From an uncultured Paracoccaceae bacterium (GTDB lineage Bacteria > Pseudomonadota > Alphaproteobacteria > Rhodobacterales > Rhodobacteraceae): 64,000 nt of DNA. The notes below the pieces were generated by a model, which did not search any database, was not told the DNA's origin, and was given only the letters and a program-made list of their open reading frames with translations. Location: contig CANMTD010000005.1 of assembly GCA_947500775.1 (NCBI GenBank), forward strand, positions 1 through 64,000, in the 5' to 3' direction. This document shows, piece after piece, positions 42,455 through 51,666 of this stretch; the first letter of the stretch is position 1; every line of letters begins with the position of its first letter. The position numbers were made by a program, and so were the translations under genes.

Positions 42455-43399
42455 CTAGATGTCAGCGCATTCCGGCACCGGGCTGATGACCGAGCCGTCG
42501 GCCAGATGCTGCAACAGGTTGTCCACCGTCAGGCCACCCATCGCCGCGCGGGTTTCCACCGTGGCGCTGCCCACATGCGGCTGCAATACGACATTCGGCA
42601 TCGCGCGCAGGGCCTCGGGCACTTTTGGCTCTGCCTCGAACACGTCCAGACCGGCCCAGCCCAGTTTGCCGCTTTGCAGGGCCTCGATCAGCGCCGCCTC
42701 ATCCACCACCGACCCGCGGCTGACGTTGATCAGCGTGCCTTCGGGGCCAAGGGCGGCCATCACCTCGGCATTGACGATCTTGTTGGTCGACGGCCCGCCC
42801 GGCGTGATGCAGATCAGCGTATCCACGTCGCGCGCCATATCCGTCAGGTTGTCGTAATAGCGATAGCTGACATCCTTGGGCGTCCGCGAATGATAAACGA
42901 TCGTCGTCCCCCATGGCGCCAGCTTGTCGGCAATCGCCTGACCGATGCGGCCAAGCCCCAGAATGCCGACCGTCTGGTTGTCAGCCGAACGGGTCAGCGG
43001 CGGGTTGCCCTCGGATTCCCATTTACCAGCCCGCACATAGGCGTCGTTGCGCAGCAGCTCGCGGTAACAGGCCAGCATCAGCAGGATGGCGGTGGTGGCC
43101 ACCTCGGCGTTCAGAACGTTGGGCGTATGCGTGACCATGATACCGCGTTTCACCGCCTCATCCGTGTCGATGGCGTCATAGCCGACGCCATAACAGCTGA
43201 TCATTTTCAGGTTCGGCAGGGCGGCCATGATATCCGGCCGCACGCCGTCATGACCATTGGTGGCGACATAGGTGATCGTATCCCCATGTTCCGCCAGCCA
43301 CCCCGACGGCAGCTCGGCCAGCCGGTGGATGGTAAAGGCGGCCGACAGCCGGTCCAGCATGACGGGCGTGGCCCCGCCGATCAGCAGAAGATCAGGCAT
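42455..43399 (-). CDS. NAD(P)-dependent 2-hydroxyacid dehydrogenase
   Basis: D-isomer-specific 2-hydroxyacid dehydrogenase, 314 residues, of the glyoxylate/hydroxypyruvate reductase type. It has the cofactor motif GILGLGRIGQ (about residues 145-154) and the catalytic Arg in INVSRGSVVDE, Glu in VFEAEP and His in LQPHVGSAT. The serine/arginine pattern after the Rossmann motif (YHSRTPK) suggests NADP. It is the last gene of the gntR operon and overlaps the FAH gene by eight bases. Converging on comE, it might supply the missing (S)-sulfolactate dehydrogenase, since SlcC is in this superfamily. It may equally reduce glyoxylate or hydroxypyruvate from the sugar-acid route. Confidence 0.88.
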   Translation of the reverse strand: MPDLLLIGGATPVMLDRLSAAFTIHRLAELPSGWLAEHGDTITYVATNGHDGVRPDIMAALPNLKMISCYGVGYDAIDTDEAVKRGIMVTHTPNVLNAEVATTAILLMLACYRELLRNDAYVRAGKWESEGNPPLTRSADNQTVGILGLGRIGQAIADKLAPWGTTIVYHSRTPKDVSYRYYDNLTDMARDVDTLICITPGGPSTNKIVNAEVMAALGPEGTLINVSRGSVVDEAALIEALQSGKLGWAGLDVFEAEPKVPEALRAMPNVVLQPHVGSATVETRAAMGGLTVDNLLQHLADGSVISPVPECADI

Positions 43400-44240
43400 C
43401 CTGTGTCACCTCCTGCCGCTGCTGGCCCAGACCTTCGATGTGCAATTCCATCACGTCGCCGGATTTCAGGTAGATCGGGTCGGGTTTGATCCCCATGCCG
43501 ACGCCCGGCGGGGTGCCGGTGGTGATGACATCGCCGGGATGCAGGGTCATCAGGCTGGACAGATGTTCGATGATCTCGGCCACGGTAAAGATCATGGTGG
43601 CGGTATTGCCGGTCTGCATCCGCTTGCCGTTCACATCCAGGCTCATCGCCAGGTTCTGCGGATCGGCGATCTCATCCCGCGTGACCAGCCATGGGCCGGT
43701 GGGTCCGAAGGTGTCGCAGGATTTACCCTTGGTCCACTGGCCCGTCAGTTGAGTCTGGAAATGCCGTTCGCTGACATCGTTGACGATGCAATAGCCCGCC
43801 ACATGATCCAGCGCGGTTTCCTTTGTCACATATTTGGCGGTGGAGCCGATGACGACGCCCAGTTCGACCTCCCAATCGGTATGGGTCGATCCGCGCGGCA
43901 TCGACACGGCGTCATTGGGACCGACAACGGCCGATGTCGCCTTGAAGAAAAGAATGGGGTGTTCCGGGATCGCCGCGCCGGTTTCGGCGGCGTGGTCGGA
44001 ATAATTCAGCCCGATGCACAGGAATTTCCCGATATTGCCGACGCAGGCCCCGATGCGCGGCGATCCATCGACCAGCGGCAGGCTGGCCGGGTCCAGCGCG
44101 CGCAATCTATCAAGGCTGCCGTCGCCCAGCATGTCGCCGTTGATATCCGCCACATGGGCCGACAGGTCTCGCAGGTTTCCATCCGCATCCAGCAGTCCGG
44201 GCTTTTCCGCGCCGATGTCGCCATACCGTACAAGTTTCAT
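43392..44240 (-). CDS. Fumarylacetoacetate hydrolase family protein, probable 2,4-diketo-3-deoxy-sugar-acid hydrolase
   Basis: A 282-residue FAH-fold hydrolase that would cleave a carbon-carbon bond next to a ketone with a divalent metal. The family core is clear: CIGLNYSDHAAETG (about residue 75), the metal-binding HTDWEVELGVVIG, YCIVNDVSERHFQ, WTKGKSCDTFGPTGPWLV and the C-terminal LHPGDVITTGTPPGVG. Members beside an SDR and an acid-sugar dehydratase cleave 2,4-diketo-3-deoxy-rhamnonate or -fuconate to pyruvate and lactate. Those same neighbours are here, so that reaction type is likely. The precise sugar is unknown. It overlaps the following dehydrogenase gene. Confidence 0.88.
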   Translation of the reverse strand: MKLVRYGDIGAEKPGLLDADGNLRDLSAHVADINGDMLGDGSLDRLRALDPASLPLVDGSPRIGACVGNIGKFLCIGLNYSDHAAETGAAIPEHPILFFKATSAVVGPNDAVSMPRGSTHTDWEVELGVVIGSTAKYVTKETALDHVAGYCIVNDVSERHFQTQLTGQWTKGKSCDTFGPTGPWLVTRDEIADPQNLAMSLDVNGKRMQTGNTATMIFTVAEIIEHLSSLMTLHPGDVITTGTPPGVGMGIKPDPIYLKSGDVMELHIEGLGQQRQEVTQDA

Positions 44241-44253
44241 GTCTATCCGTCCT

Positions 44254-46053
44254 CTAGTGATTGTCGCGCGGCATGTATTTGCGCGCTATGTCCTGATACT
44301 GATCGGCCCCTTTCAGGGTCATGCCTTCGTCGAACCGGCCGACCTTTTCGCGGAAAAGCTCTTGCCAGGGGGATTGGCTGTCGGGGATGTCATAGCCGCC
44401 CGCCGCCAACAGATCGCGCGCCCGCGCGGCCAGTTCATCCAGCGGCACCAGCATGTCGGCGGTGCATTTGTTCAGATCGATGCGCACCCGGTCGCCGGTT
44501 TGCAGCAACGCCAGACCACCGCCATCCGCCGCCTCGGGCGAAGCGTTCAGGATCGACGGGCTACCCGAGGTGCCGGATTGCCGCCCGTCGCCGATACACG
44601 GCAATGCCTCGACCCCCTGTTTCAGCAGATAGGCGGGCGGGCGCATGTTCACCACCTCGGCCCCGCCGGGATAGCCCTTTGGCCCCGCGCCGCGCATGAA
44701 CAGGATGCAGCCGGGATCAATGTTTTCGGCCGGATCATCAATCCGGTGATGAAAGTCCTCGGGCCCGTCAAACACCACGGCCCGGCCTTCAAAAGCGTTG
44801 GGATCGTCGGGATCAGACAGATAGGTCGCGCGGAAGGTATCGGAAATGACCGAGGTTTTCATGATCGCGCTGTCGAACAGATTGCCGGTCAGGTTGATGA
44901 ACCCGGCCTGCGCCTTCAGTGGATCAAAGACGGATTTGATCACCCGCGTGTCTTCGGACCGGCGGGCCGCGCAATTGTCGCCCATGCTGCGCCCGTTCAC
45001 CGTGATGGCCTGCGGATGCGGCAACAGCCCGGCCTCCATCAACTCGCCCACAACGGCGGGCACGCCGCCCGCGCGTTGGTAATCCTCGCCCAGATATTCA
45101 CCGGCGGGTTGCAGGTTGACCAGCAGCGGGATGTCATGGCCGACCCGCTGCCAGTCGTCATTATTCAGCGGCACGCCCAGATGGCGCGCGATCCCGTTCA
45201 GATGGATCGGCGCATTGGTGGACCCGCCAATGGCCGAATTGATGACGATGGCGTTTTCGAACGCCTCGCGCGTCATCACGTCCGATGGGCGCAGGTCTTC
45301 CCACACCATATCGACGATCCGGCGGCCGGTTTCGTAACTGATCTGGCCCCGCTCGCGGTATGGCGCCGGGATCGCGGCCGATCCGGGCAGCTGCATGCCC
45401 AGCGCCTCGGCCAGCGAATTCATCGTGGTGGCGGTGCCCATCGTGTTGCAATAGCCGACCGACGGCGCCGACGAGGCGACCAGCTCCATGAACCCGTCAT
45501 CGTCAATCTCGCCCGCAGCCAGCAATTCGCGCGCCTTCCAGACGATCGTACCCGACCCGGTGCGTTCGCCCCGGAACCACCCGTTCAGCATCGGACCGAC
45601 CGACAGCGCAATCGCGGGGATGTTCACCGTGGCGGCGGCCATCAGCAGCGCGGGCGTTGTCTTGTCACAACCGATGTTCAGCACCACGCCGTCCAACGGA
45701 TAGCCGAACAGCGTTTCAACCAATGACAGATAGGCCAGGTTGCGGTCCAGCATCGCGGTGGGACGCTTGCCGGTTTCCTGAATGGGATGCACCGGCACCT
45801 CGATGCAGGTCCCGCCCGCCGCGATGATCCCGTCGCGCACCCGCTTGGTCAGTTCCAGATGATGGCGGTTGCAGGGCGACAGATCGCTGCCGGTCTGGGC
45901 GATCCCGATGATCGGTTTGCCCGATTGCAGCTCGGCGCGGGTCAGACCGTAGTTCAGATACCGCTCCAGATACAGGGCAGTCATTTCCGGATTGTCGGGG
46001 TTCATGAACCATTTGCGCGACCGCAGGTCCTGGGTCTTGATCTTCTTGGTCAT
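44254..46053 (-). CDS. IlvD/Edd-family sugar-acid dehydratase
   Basis: Iron-sulfur dehydratase of 599 residues, close to L-arabinonate and D-xylonate dehydratases. The cluster cysteines are Cys61 (DLSPCNRHH), Cys129 ([10 protein letters not shown]) and Cys202 ([12 protein letters not shown]); spacing of 68 and 73 residues matches, to my memory, the Rhizobium L-arabinonate dehydratase. The magnesium-binding region and the active-site serine in [20 protein letters not shown] are also present. It removes water from an aldonate to give a 2-keto-3-deoxy acid. Its start overlaps the SDR stop by four bases. It is not the valine/isoleucine enzyme, judging by the sugar-acid context and N-terminus. Confidence 0.9.
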   Translation of the reverse strand: MTKKIKTQDLRSRKWFMNPDNPEMTALYLERYLNYGLTRAELQSGKPIIGIAQTGSDLSPCNRHHLELTKRVRDGIIAAGGTCIEVPVHPIQETGKRPTAMLDRNLAYLSLVETLFGYPLDGVVLNIGCDKTTPALLMAAATVNIPAIALSVGPMLNGWFRGERTGSGTIVWKARELLAAGEIDDDGFMELVASSAPSVGYCNTMGTATTMNSLAEALGMQLPGSAAIPAPYRERGQISYETGRRIVDMVWEDLRPSDVMTREAFENAIVINSAIGGSTNAPIHLNGIARHLGVPLNNDDWQRVGHDIPLLVNLQPAGEYLGEDYQRAGGVPAVVGELMEAGLLPHPQAITVNGRSMGDNCAARRSEDTRVIKSVFDPLKAQAGFINLTGNLFDSAIMKTSVISDTFRATYLSDPDDPNAFEGRAVVFDGPEDFHHRIDDPAENIDPGCILFMRGAGPKGYPGGAEVVNMRPPAYLLKQGVEALPCIGDGRQSGTSGSPSILNASPEAADGGGLALLQTGDRVRIDLNKCTADMLVPLDELAARARDLLAAGGYDIPDSQSPWQELFREKVGRFDEGMTLKGADQYQDIARKYMPRDNH

Positions 46054-46811
46054 TGGCCGGACCAGCCTCCGTCGATGATATGGGGGTGCCCGGTGGTAAA
46101 GCCGCTTTCGTCACTGGCCAGATAGACGACCAATGCGGCAATCTCTTCGGCGGTTGCGACGCGGCCCATGGGCTGGCGCGAGACGAATTGTTCCAGCGCC
46201 GCTTCCTTGCTGCCCAGCTGTTCGCCCAGCGCGTCCACCCGGTCGTGCCAACTGGGGCTTTCGACGGTGCCGGGACAGATGCAGTTGCAGCGGATGCCCT
46301 TTGTGATGAAATCGACCGCCACCGATTTTGTCAGGCCGATCACGGCGGCCTTGGTGGTGCCATAGATGAACCGGTTGGGCGCGCCGATGACGGATGAGCA
46401 GGCCGACGACATGTTGATGATCGACCCTGCCCCACGGTCCAGCATACCCGGCAGAACCGCCCGGATCGTGCGCAGCATCGACCGCACATTCAGGTCAAAC
46501 GCAAAGTCCCATTCGTCGTCCGTCGCATCCAGAACCGTGCCGTTATGAACAAAGCCCGCGCAGTTGAACAGAATGTCGGGCTGGGCCTGTGCGACCCCCC
46601 GTTTGACGCTATCATCGTCGCGGGCGTCGAGTTCGAAAATTTCGATATTTTCGTGATTCGCGTCGCGAATCGTAGATAGCGTTTCCATGTTCACATCGGT
46701 CGCAAAGACCTGCGCACCGGCCTGCGCCATGGCCAGCGCGCTGGCCCTTCCGATCCCCTGACCGGCGGCGGTCACAAGCGCGCGCTTTCCTTTAAGTCTT
46801 TGTTCTGTCAT
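46050..46811 (-). CDS. Short-chain dehydrogenase, probable 2-keto-3-deoxy-sugar-acid dehydrogenase
   Basis: An SDR of 253 residues with TAAGQGIG (about 15-22), NCAG, the catalytic set [23 protein letters not shown] and the substrate segment [20 protein letters not shown]. That last block is typical of the DHRS6/KDF-dehydrogenase branch, which oxidises C4 of 2-keto-3-deoxy-L-fuconate or -rhamnonate. Coupled by overlap to the IlvD-type dehydratase and followed by the FAH hydrolase, it fits the middle step of a dehydratase, dehydrogenase, hydrolase route. The 272 bases before it carry ATTCCGGTC repeats that may be regulatory. Confidence 0.87.
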   Translation of the reverse strand: MTEQRLKGKRALVTAAGQGIGRASALAMAQAGAQVFATDVNMETLSTIRDANHENIEIFELDARDDDSVKRGVAQAQPDILFNCAGFVHNGTVLDATDDEWDFAFDLNVRSMLRTIRAVLPGMLDRGAGSIINMSSACSSVIGAPNRFIYGTTKAAVIGLTKSVAVDFITKGIRCNCICPGTVESPSWHDRVDALGEQLGSKEAALEQFVSRQPMGRVATAEEIAALVVYLASDESGFTTGHPHIIDGGWSGQ

Positions 46812-47083
46812 TGTTTATCCCCCCTTTTCGCCACAGGCCTATCGTGTTGCGCCTCTCCCAAAACGCCGACCCTGACCTGCGGTACGAAATTCATTCCCAA
46901 CAAAAAACCATTGAACATTCCGGTCCAATGGCTGATTTCCGTTAGCGTATGACACAGGTTTGGTTTTGACCACCGTCCAGAAACACCGATCCGAAAGGAA
47001 TGGAAATTCCGGTCAAAAATAGCCCCGTCCAGACCGAACGAGGCCACCATTTTCGACCGGTTTCGATCATCGTTTCCCCGGAC
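46812..47083. other. Gap between gntR and the SDR gene with repeated ATTCCGGTC
   Basis: No gene is seen in these 272 bases. The motif ATTCCGGTC occurs twice (46917-46925 and 47006-47014), and the first is framed by CCATTG/CAATGG arms. The gap is long enough for a separate promoter of the SDR-dehydratase-hydrolase operon. Confidence 0.45.
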
Positions 47084-47770
47084 CTAGATCGACGGCGATC
47101 CAGCGGGCGCGGCATCGCCCTGACGGGTCGGCACCGGATGGATCAGATTGCGCGACAGATGGTCGTGGATACGCTGGCGCACTGCGTCCTCGTCGCCATC
47201 AAGGGCCGCATCGACGATGGATTGATGTTGCGCGATGTTTTCCGACACGAAGCTGAAGTTACGATCCGTGATCACCAGTTGCTGACGGAACTGCGCATAG
47301 ATCACCAGATGCGTGTGCTTCAAAACATCCGACCCGCAGGCCGAAATCAGGGTTTCGTGAAATTCCTGTTCGGCCTTGACCCAAAGTTCCAGCAATTCCT
47401 TGCCCCGGTTGCTGGACCGGATGCGCATTTCGATATGCGACAGCTTGTGATGCGCGGCGGACAGGCGTGCCTCCCACGCGACGCCGCCCTGCCGGATCGA
47501 CAGACAGGCGCCTTCGCCTTCGATCAGGACCCGCATCAGGGTCAGTTCATGCTGCTTTTGCCGGGACAGGACCGGCACGCGAAACCCGCGCTGTTCCTGA
47601 AAATCGGCCAGACCTTCGGTCGACAGCCGGAACAGCGCCTCGCGAATCGTGCTGGCCGAACAGCCATAGCCAAGCTTCAATTGCTCTGCTCTCAGCTTTT
47701 CGCCGTTTGGAAATTCACCAGACACAAGGCGCCGGTGCAGGTCTTCGTAGATATCTTTGTCTTGTGACAT
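47084..47770 (-). CDS. GntR-family (FadR/FCD) transcriptional regulator
   Basis: A 228-residue regulator with an N-terminal winged helix (about 3-65, LRAEQLKLGYGCSASTIREALFRLSTEGLADFQEQRGFRV) and an all-helical FCD effector domain with metal-ligand histidines in EFHETLISAC and RQRIHDHLSRN. The start at 47770 avoids nine extra residues and fits the divergent promoter region. Placed between the two arms of the catabolic region, it probably controls the TRAP operon and the SDR-dehydratase operon, with a sugar acid as ligand. The region before it contains two 12-base direct repeats 19 bases apart. Confidence 0.92.
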   Translation of the reverse strand: MSQDKDIYEDLHRRLVSGEFPNGEKLRAEQLKLGYGCSASTIREALFRLSTEGLADFQEQRGFRVPVLSRQKQHELTLMRVLIEGEGACLSIRQGGVAWEARLSAAHHKLSHIEMRIRSSNRGKELLELWVKAEQEFHETLISACGSDVLKHTHLVIYAQFRQQLVITDRNFSFVSENIAQHQSIVDAALDGDEDAVRQRIHDHLSRNLIHPVPTRQGDAAPAGSPSI

Positions 47771-47810
47771 GGTCTGCCTTTGTACGATTTCAGGCACCCT
47801 AGCACCTAAA

Positions 47811-47841
47811 TCTCGAAATTACATACCATTCTCGAAATTAC
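47811..47841. promoter_or_regulatory. Direct repeats in the gntR-TRAP intergenic region
   Basis: TCTCGAAATTAC occurs at 47811-47822 and again at 47830-47841, a 19-base period, in an AT-rich stretch between the divergent gntR and dctP-like genes. They are likely binding sites for the GntR regulator. Confidence 0.7.
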
Positions 47842-47965
47842 GAAAAATAAAAAAATTAATGTTGCTGAACCGGGTTTCCCCGCATAACGTTTTGTTAGCG
47901 TCAACAAGAAAGGCCCGTCAGGTAAGCCTTCGAAGAATTCACGCTTAATCGTCTGGGAGGACACT

Positions 47966-48988
47966 ATGAAAATTCTGAAGAAGGCGGCAAGCGTCGCCGC
48001 TATTGCTGCATTGGCCGCGTCCACCGCGCTGACCGCGACGGCAGAAACCACAAAGCTGCGCATTCAAACACATTTCTCGCCCGAACAGCTGTCTGGCAAA
48101 CTGGCTGCTGAATTTATCGACAACGTCCAGACGATGTCCGGCGGCGAAATCGAAATCGAAATGTTCTATTCCTCGTCGGTTGTGAAATCGGTCGAAACCT
48201 TCGATGCGGCGGCCACCGGCATTCTGGATTGCGACATGACGGGTGGCGGGTATCAGACCGGCAAGAACCCCGCGTTTCAGTTCGTGGGCGACATCATGGG
48301 CGGCTACGACACCCCCTATCAACAGCTCAGCTGGCTGTACTACGGTGGCGGTCTTGAGGCGGCACAGGCCCTTTATAACAAATACGACATGCAGCTGATC
48401 GGCTGGTGGGTTCCGGGGCAGGAAAGCCTGTCTTCAACCACACCGATCCGCGGCGTGGCCGACCTGAAGGATTGGAAATTCCGGTCGCCCCCCGGCATGG
48501 AAACCAAGATTTTCGAAAAACTGGGTGCCAAGCCGATCGTGATGGATTTCACCGAAATCTTCACAGCACTTGAAACCGGCATCATCGACGGGGCCGATGC
48601 CTCGGGTCTGGCCAACAACGTCGGGCTGGGGCTGTATGATCTGGCCGAGCACACCAACTATCCCGGGTTCCATTCGATGCCCTCCGATCACCTTGCCTGT
48701 AACAAGGCGGTCTGGGACGCCATGCCCGAAAAGCACAAGCGCATCATGTCGGTTGCGATGGAATCGCTGGCCCTGCGCGATGCCCTGCTGAACGAGGTGA
48801 AAAACACCGAAGCTGCCGCCGCGCTGCGCGCCAAGGGCGTGAACCTTTACAACTGGTCGGCCGAAGACCGTCAGACATTCCGCAATGCCGCGCAGGCCTC
48901 TTGGCCCGAATTCGCGACAACGCCGGAAGCCAAGGCACTGGTGGCAAGCCACGTTGCCTATCTGAAGCAACTGGGCCTGGTCGAGTAA
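47966..48988 (+). CDS. TRAP transporter solute-binding protein (DctP family)
   Basis: Periplasmic binding protein of a TRAP uptake system, 340 residues. A signal peptide of about 26 residues (MKILKKAASVAAIAALAAST, then ALTATA) is followed by the DctP fold starting LRIQTHFSPEQLSGKLAAEF. Arg173 in KFRSPPGMETK is the conserved arginine that holds the substrate carboxylate (or other acid group). A GGGAGG ribosome site lies six bases before ATG. It is the first gene of a long operon with the two membrane subunits, a UxaA dehydratase and many dehydrogenases, so the substrate is probably an acid sugar. Confidence 0.93.
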   Translation: MKILKKAASVAAIAALAASTALTATAETTKLRIQTHFSPEQLSGKLAAEFIDNVQTMSGGEIEIEMFYSSSVVKSVETFDAAATGILDCDMTGGGYQTGKNPAFQFVGDIMGGYDTPYQQLSWLYYGGGLEAAQALYNKYDMQLIGWWVPGQESLSSTTPIRGVADLKDWKFRSPPGMETKIFEKLGAKPIVMDFTEIFTALETGIIDGADASGLANNVGLGLYDLAEHTNYPGFHSMPSDHLACNKAVWDAMPEKHKRIMSVAMESLALRDALLNEVKNTEAAAALRAKGVNLYNWSAEDRQTFRNAAQASWPEFATTPEAKALVASHVAYLKQLGLVE

Positions 48989-49010
48989 CGCTCTGACACG
49001 ACTGAAAACA

Positions 49011-49038
49011 CAGCGGGGCCCTGTCACGGGCCCTGCTG
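49011..49038 (+). terminator. Hairpin between the TRAP binding-protein gene and the permease genes
   Basis: CAGCGGGGCCC (49011-49021) pairs with GGGCCCTGCTG (49028-49038) with one G-U pair and a 6-base loop, with no T run. Such a structure after the binding-protein gene commonly protects its mRNA end and lowers expression of the membrane subunits. It lies in a 200-base gap with no gene. Confidence 0.65.
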
Positions 49039-49188
49039 TTCAGCCTCGGGCGGCCCCCATGAAAATCGCACAGTTTACAACCTGACGCGCGATCACGGTC
49101 AAAACGGGAATGCCCTTGCAGGCCCTGCCCGGCGTCGACCCGGACCCGGACGTTACCCGACAGTACACTTGGAATGTATGAGGTGGAT

Positions 49189-50037
49189 ATGGAACATAAG
49201 TCAGGCGGCCTGATCGAATGGCTGGTGCCCTTGGCATTCATCCTTTGCACCGGTTGGGCCACATGGCATCTGCCCGCTTATGTTCTGGACCTGATCCCGC
49301 CCCAGGACGGATCGCTGTACGATCAGGTCAGTTCGCTGTTCAATCGCAACGACATCACCCCCGACCTGCCCGGGGTGTTTGGCGGGTTTGCCGATATCGT
49401 GGACTGGGCCGCGCTGCTGTTGATCCCGGTCACGCTGATCATCGGGATCATGACCGTGCGCCGCGCCGGTATGGAATTCGAAAGCTGGCGCGCCATCGAC
49501 CGGATCGCGGTGTTTCTGGGCCGGGTGACCATGATGCTGATCGTGCTGATGACCAGCGTCATGCTGTTCGAGGTCATGATGCGCTATGTCTTTGAAAAAC
49601 CCACGCTCTGGGCCAATGAGCTGACCCTGTGGATCGCCGGGTTCGTGTTTCTGACCGCCGGGCTTTATGCCATGCAGCAACGCAGCCATATCCGTATTTT
49701 CCTGCTGTATGACGCCGTGCCGCGCTGGTTGCAGCGGGTGTTCGACTGCATGTCCACCCTGTTGATCGTGATGTTCGCCTTTTTTCTGGTCTATGGCAGC
49801 TACAAACAGGTGTTCGTGAACAAGCTGTATCGCTGGGAAACCTTCGGCACCGCCTTTGACCCGCCGATCCCGGCCACCCTGCAGCCGATGATCCTGATCG
49901 TGGTCACGCTGGTCGCCTGTCAGGCGGTGATCAATCTGATTGCCGACTGGAATGCCGAACCCGTTCTGCACACCGCGGCCGACGACATCGACGAGGAAGA
50001 ACTGGAAATGCTCAAGCGCAGCATAGGGAACGAATAA
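49189..50037 (+). CDS. TRAP transporter small permease (DctQ family), enlarged
   Basis: Small membrane subunit, 282 residues from the ATG at 49189, which has a GAGG site seven bases upstream; an ATG five codons earlier lacks one. DctQ proteins are usually near 170 residues. The canonical four-helix domain occupies about residues 105-265 (FLGRVTMMLIVLMTSVMLFEVMMRYVF, then LWANELTLWIAGFVFLTAGLYAM). The first 100 residues add two more helices (LVPLAFILCTGWATWHL and WAALLLIPVTLIIGIM). The acidic tail is 25 residues. The stop overlaps the next start by one base. Confidence 0.88.
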   Translation: MEHKSGGLIEWLVPLAFILCTGWATWHLPAYVLDLIPPQDGSLYDQVSSLFNRNDITPDLPGVFGGFADIVDWAALLLIPVTLIIGIMTVRRAGMEFESWRAIDRIAVFLGRVTMMLIVLMTSVMLFEVMMRYVFEKPTLWANELTLWIAGFVFLTAGLYAMQQRSHIRIFLLYDAVPRWLQRVFDCMSTLLIVMFAFFLVYGSYKQVFVNKLYRWETFGTAFDPPIPATLQPMILIVVTLVACQAVINLIADWNAEPVLHTAADDIDEEELEMLKRSIGNE

Positions 50038-51659
50038 TGGATATCGGAACGATTTCACTGGTCCTGATGCTGGCCCTGATTGTGCTGTTGGCCATCGGGA
50101 TGCCTTTGGGGCTGGCCTCGGCCTCGCTGGCGGTTCTGGTGCTGGTGATGAAATTCGAACCCGTGCTGCTGACCAATCCCTTTGCCTTTGGCGACGGTAT
50201 CCTGACCGGCCGACCGGGGACCGGGCCGCTGTATATCCTGACGCAAAAGATATACGGGCTGTTGACGGATTACGTGCTGATATCGATTCCGCTGTTCATT
50301 TTCATGGCCGCCCTTCTGGAACGATCCGGCATTGCCAAGGACATGTATTCCTCGCTGAATATCTGGCTAAGCCGGACGCGCGGCGGCATTGCGATCGTGA
50401 CCTCGATCATGGCGGTGATCATGGCCGCGATGTCGGGCATCATCGGGGGCGAAGTGGTTCTGCTGGGGCTGATCGCGCTGCCCCAGATGCTGCGGCTTGG
50501 GTACAATCAGAACCTGGCCATCGGCACGATCTGCGCCTCGGGGTCGCTGGGCACGATGATCCCGCCGTCGATCGTGTTGATCATTTACGGGCTGATCACC
50601 GAAACCTCGATCAAGGCGCTGTTCACGGCGGCCTTTCTGCCCGGGTTCATGCTGGCCAGCCTGATCATCCTGTACATCATCATCCGCACCCAACTGCACC
50701 CCGAAGATGCGCCCCTGCCCGAACCGCAGCCGGGCGATCCCGAAGGCGCGCAGAAAATGGCGCTGTTCGGCGCGTTTCTAAGCGTGCTGGTCGCCGGGTT
50801 TTCGACCGTTCTGTTCCTGCGCGCCCTGTTTTTCGAACTGTCGGGGTCCAATGCGGCCAACGATGGCGATCCGGCTGTCTTCGGATCGGTCGATTACCTG
50901 CCGTGGTTCGGCGGCACGGTCGTTCTGATGCTGTTGCTGATCTTCTTTGCCTTCGGCGCCGAACGAACCAGAACAGGCTGGAACATGGGCAAGGGTCTGG
51001 TCCCCCCCATCGTCGTGATCGGGGTGGTTCTGGGGTCGATCTATGGCGGGATCACCGGCATCACCGAGGCCGCAGGCATGGGCGCGCTGGCGGTTCTGGT
51101 CATCGCGATCCTGCGGGGCGAGGCGTCGTTCGATCTGGTCTGGGACAGCCTGATGCGCACCCTGCGGTCCACCGGCACGATCATCTGGGTGACCATCGGC
51201 GCCGCGTCGCTTGCCGGGGCCTATACCATCGCGGGGGGGCCGCAATATGTGGCCGACCTGATCGTGGGGTCGGACATGCCGACCATGATGGTGATCCTGA
51301 CCATGATGCTGATCCTGCTGTTCATGGGCGCCTTCATGGATTGGGTGGGCATCGTTTTGCTGATCATCCCGGTGTTCCTGCCGATCGTTCTGCGCCTGCC
51401 GATCGAGGAAATCGGTCTGATCGGCGAATTGAACCCCCGCCATGTGGCGATCTGGTTCGGCGTTGTCTTCTGCATGAACATGCAGGTCAGTTTCCTGTCG
51501 CCGCCCTTTGGACCGGCGGCCTTTTACCTGAAATCCGTGGCGCCGCCGCACATCAGCCTGACCGACATCTTCAAGGGGTTTCTGCCGTTCATCGCCATTC
51601 AGCTGGTCGCCCTGTCCATTCTGCTGATCTGGCCGCCCATCGTCTCTATCCTACTGTGA
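50037..51659 (+). CDS. TRAP transporter large permease (DctM family), enlarged
   Basis: Large membrane subunit that couples sodium flow to uptake, 540 residues against a usual 425. The N-terminal half has the DctM signature IPLFIFMAALLERSGIAKDMYSSLN and SGIIGGEVVLLGLIALPQMLRLGYNQNLAIGTICASGSLGTMIPPSI. About 85-100 extra residues with two more helices sit near 225-320, between the two domain halves. The C-terminal half has GGITGITEAAGMGALAVLV and MDWVGIVLLIIPVFLPIV. Both TRAP membrane subunits are thus enlarged, pointing to a distinct subfamily. Confidence 0.92.
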   Translation: MDIGTISLVLMLALIVLLAIGMPLGLASASLAVLVLVMKFEPVLLTNPFAFGDGILTGRPGTGPLYILTQKIYGLLTDYVLISIPLFIFMAALLERSGIAKDMYSSLNIWLSRTRGGIAIVTSIMAVIMAAMSGIIGGEVVLLGLIALPQMLRLGYNQNLAIGTICASGSLGTMIPPSIVLIIYGLITETSIKALFTAAFLPGFMLASLIILYIIIRTQLHPEDAPLPEPQPGDPEGAQKMALFGAFLSVLVAGFSTVLFLRALFFELSGSNAANDGDPAVFGSVDYLPWFGGTVVLMLLLIFFAFGAERTRTGWNMGKGLVPPIVVIGVVLGSIYGGITGITEAAGMGALAVLVIAILRGEASFDLVWDSLMRTLRSTGTIIWVTIGAASLAGAYTIAGGPQYVADLIVGSDMPTMMVILTMMLILLFMGAFMDWVGIVLLIIPVFLPIVLRLPIEEIGLIGELNPRHVAIWFGVVFCMNMQVSFLSPPFGPAAFYLKSVAPPHISLTDIFKGFLPFIAIQLVALSILLIWPPIVSILL

Positions 51660-51666
51660 AAAGAGC

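Noticed and set aside
44254-46053. Considered as ilvD for branched-chain amino acids or edd of the Entner-Doudoroff pathway
   Set aside because: The N-terminal sequence, cysteine spacing and context with SDR, FAH and TRAP genes match pentonate/aldonate dehydratases better.
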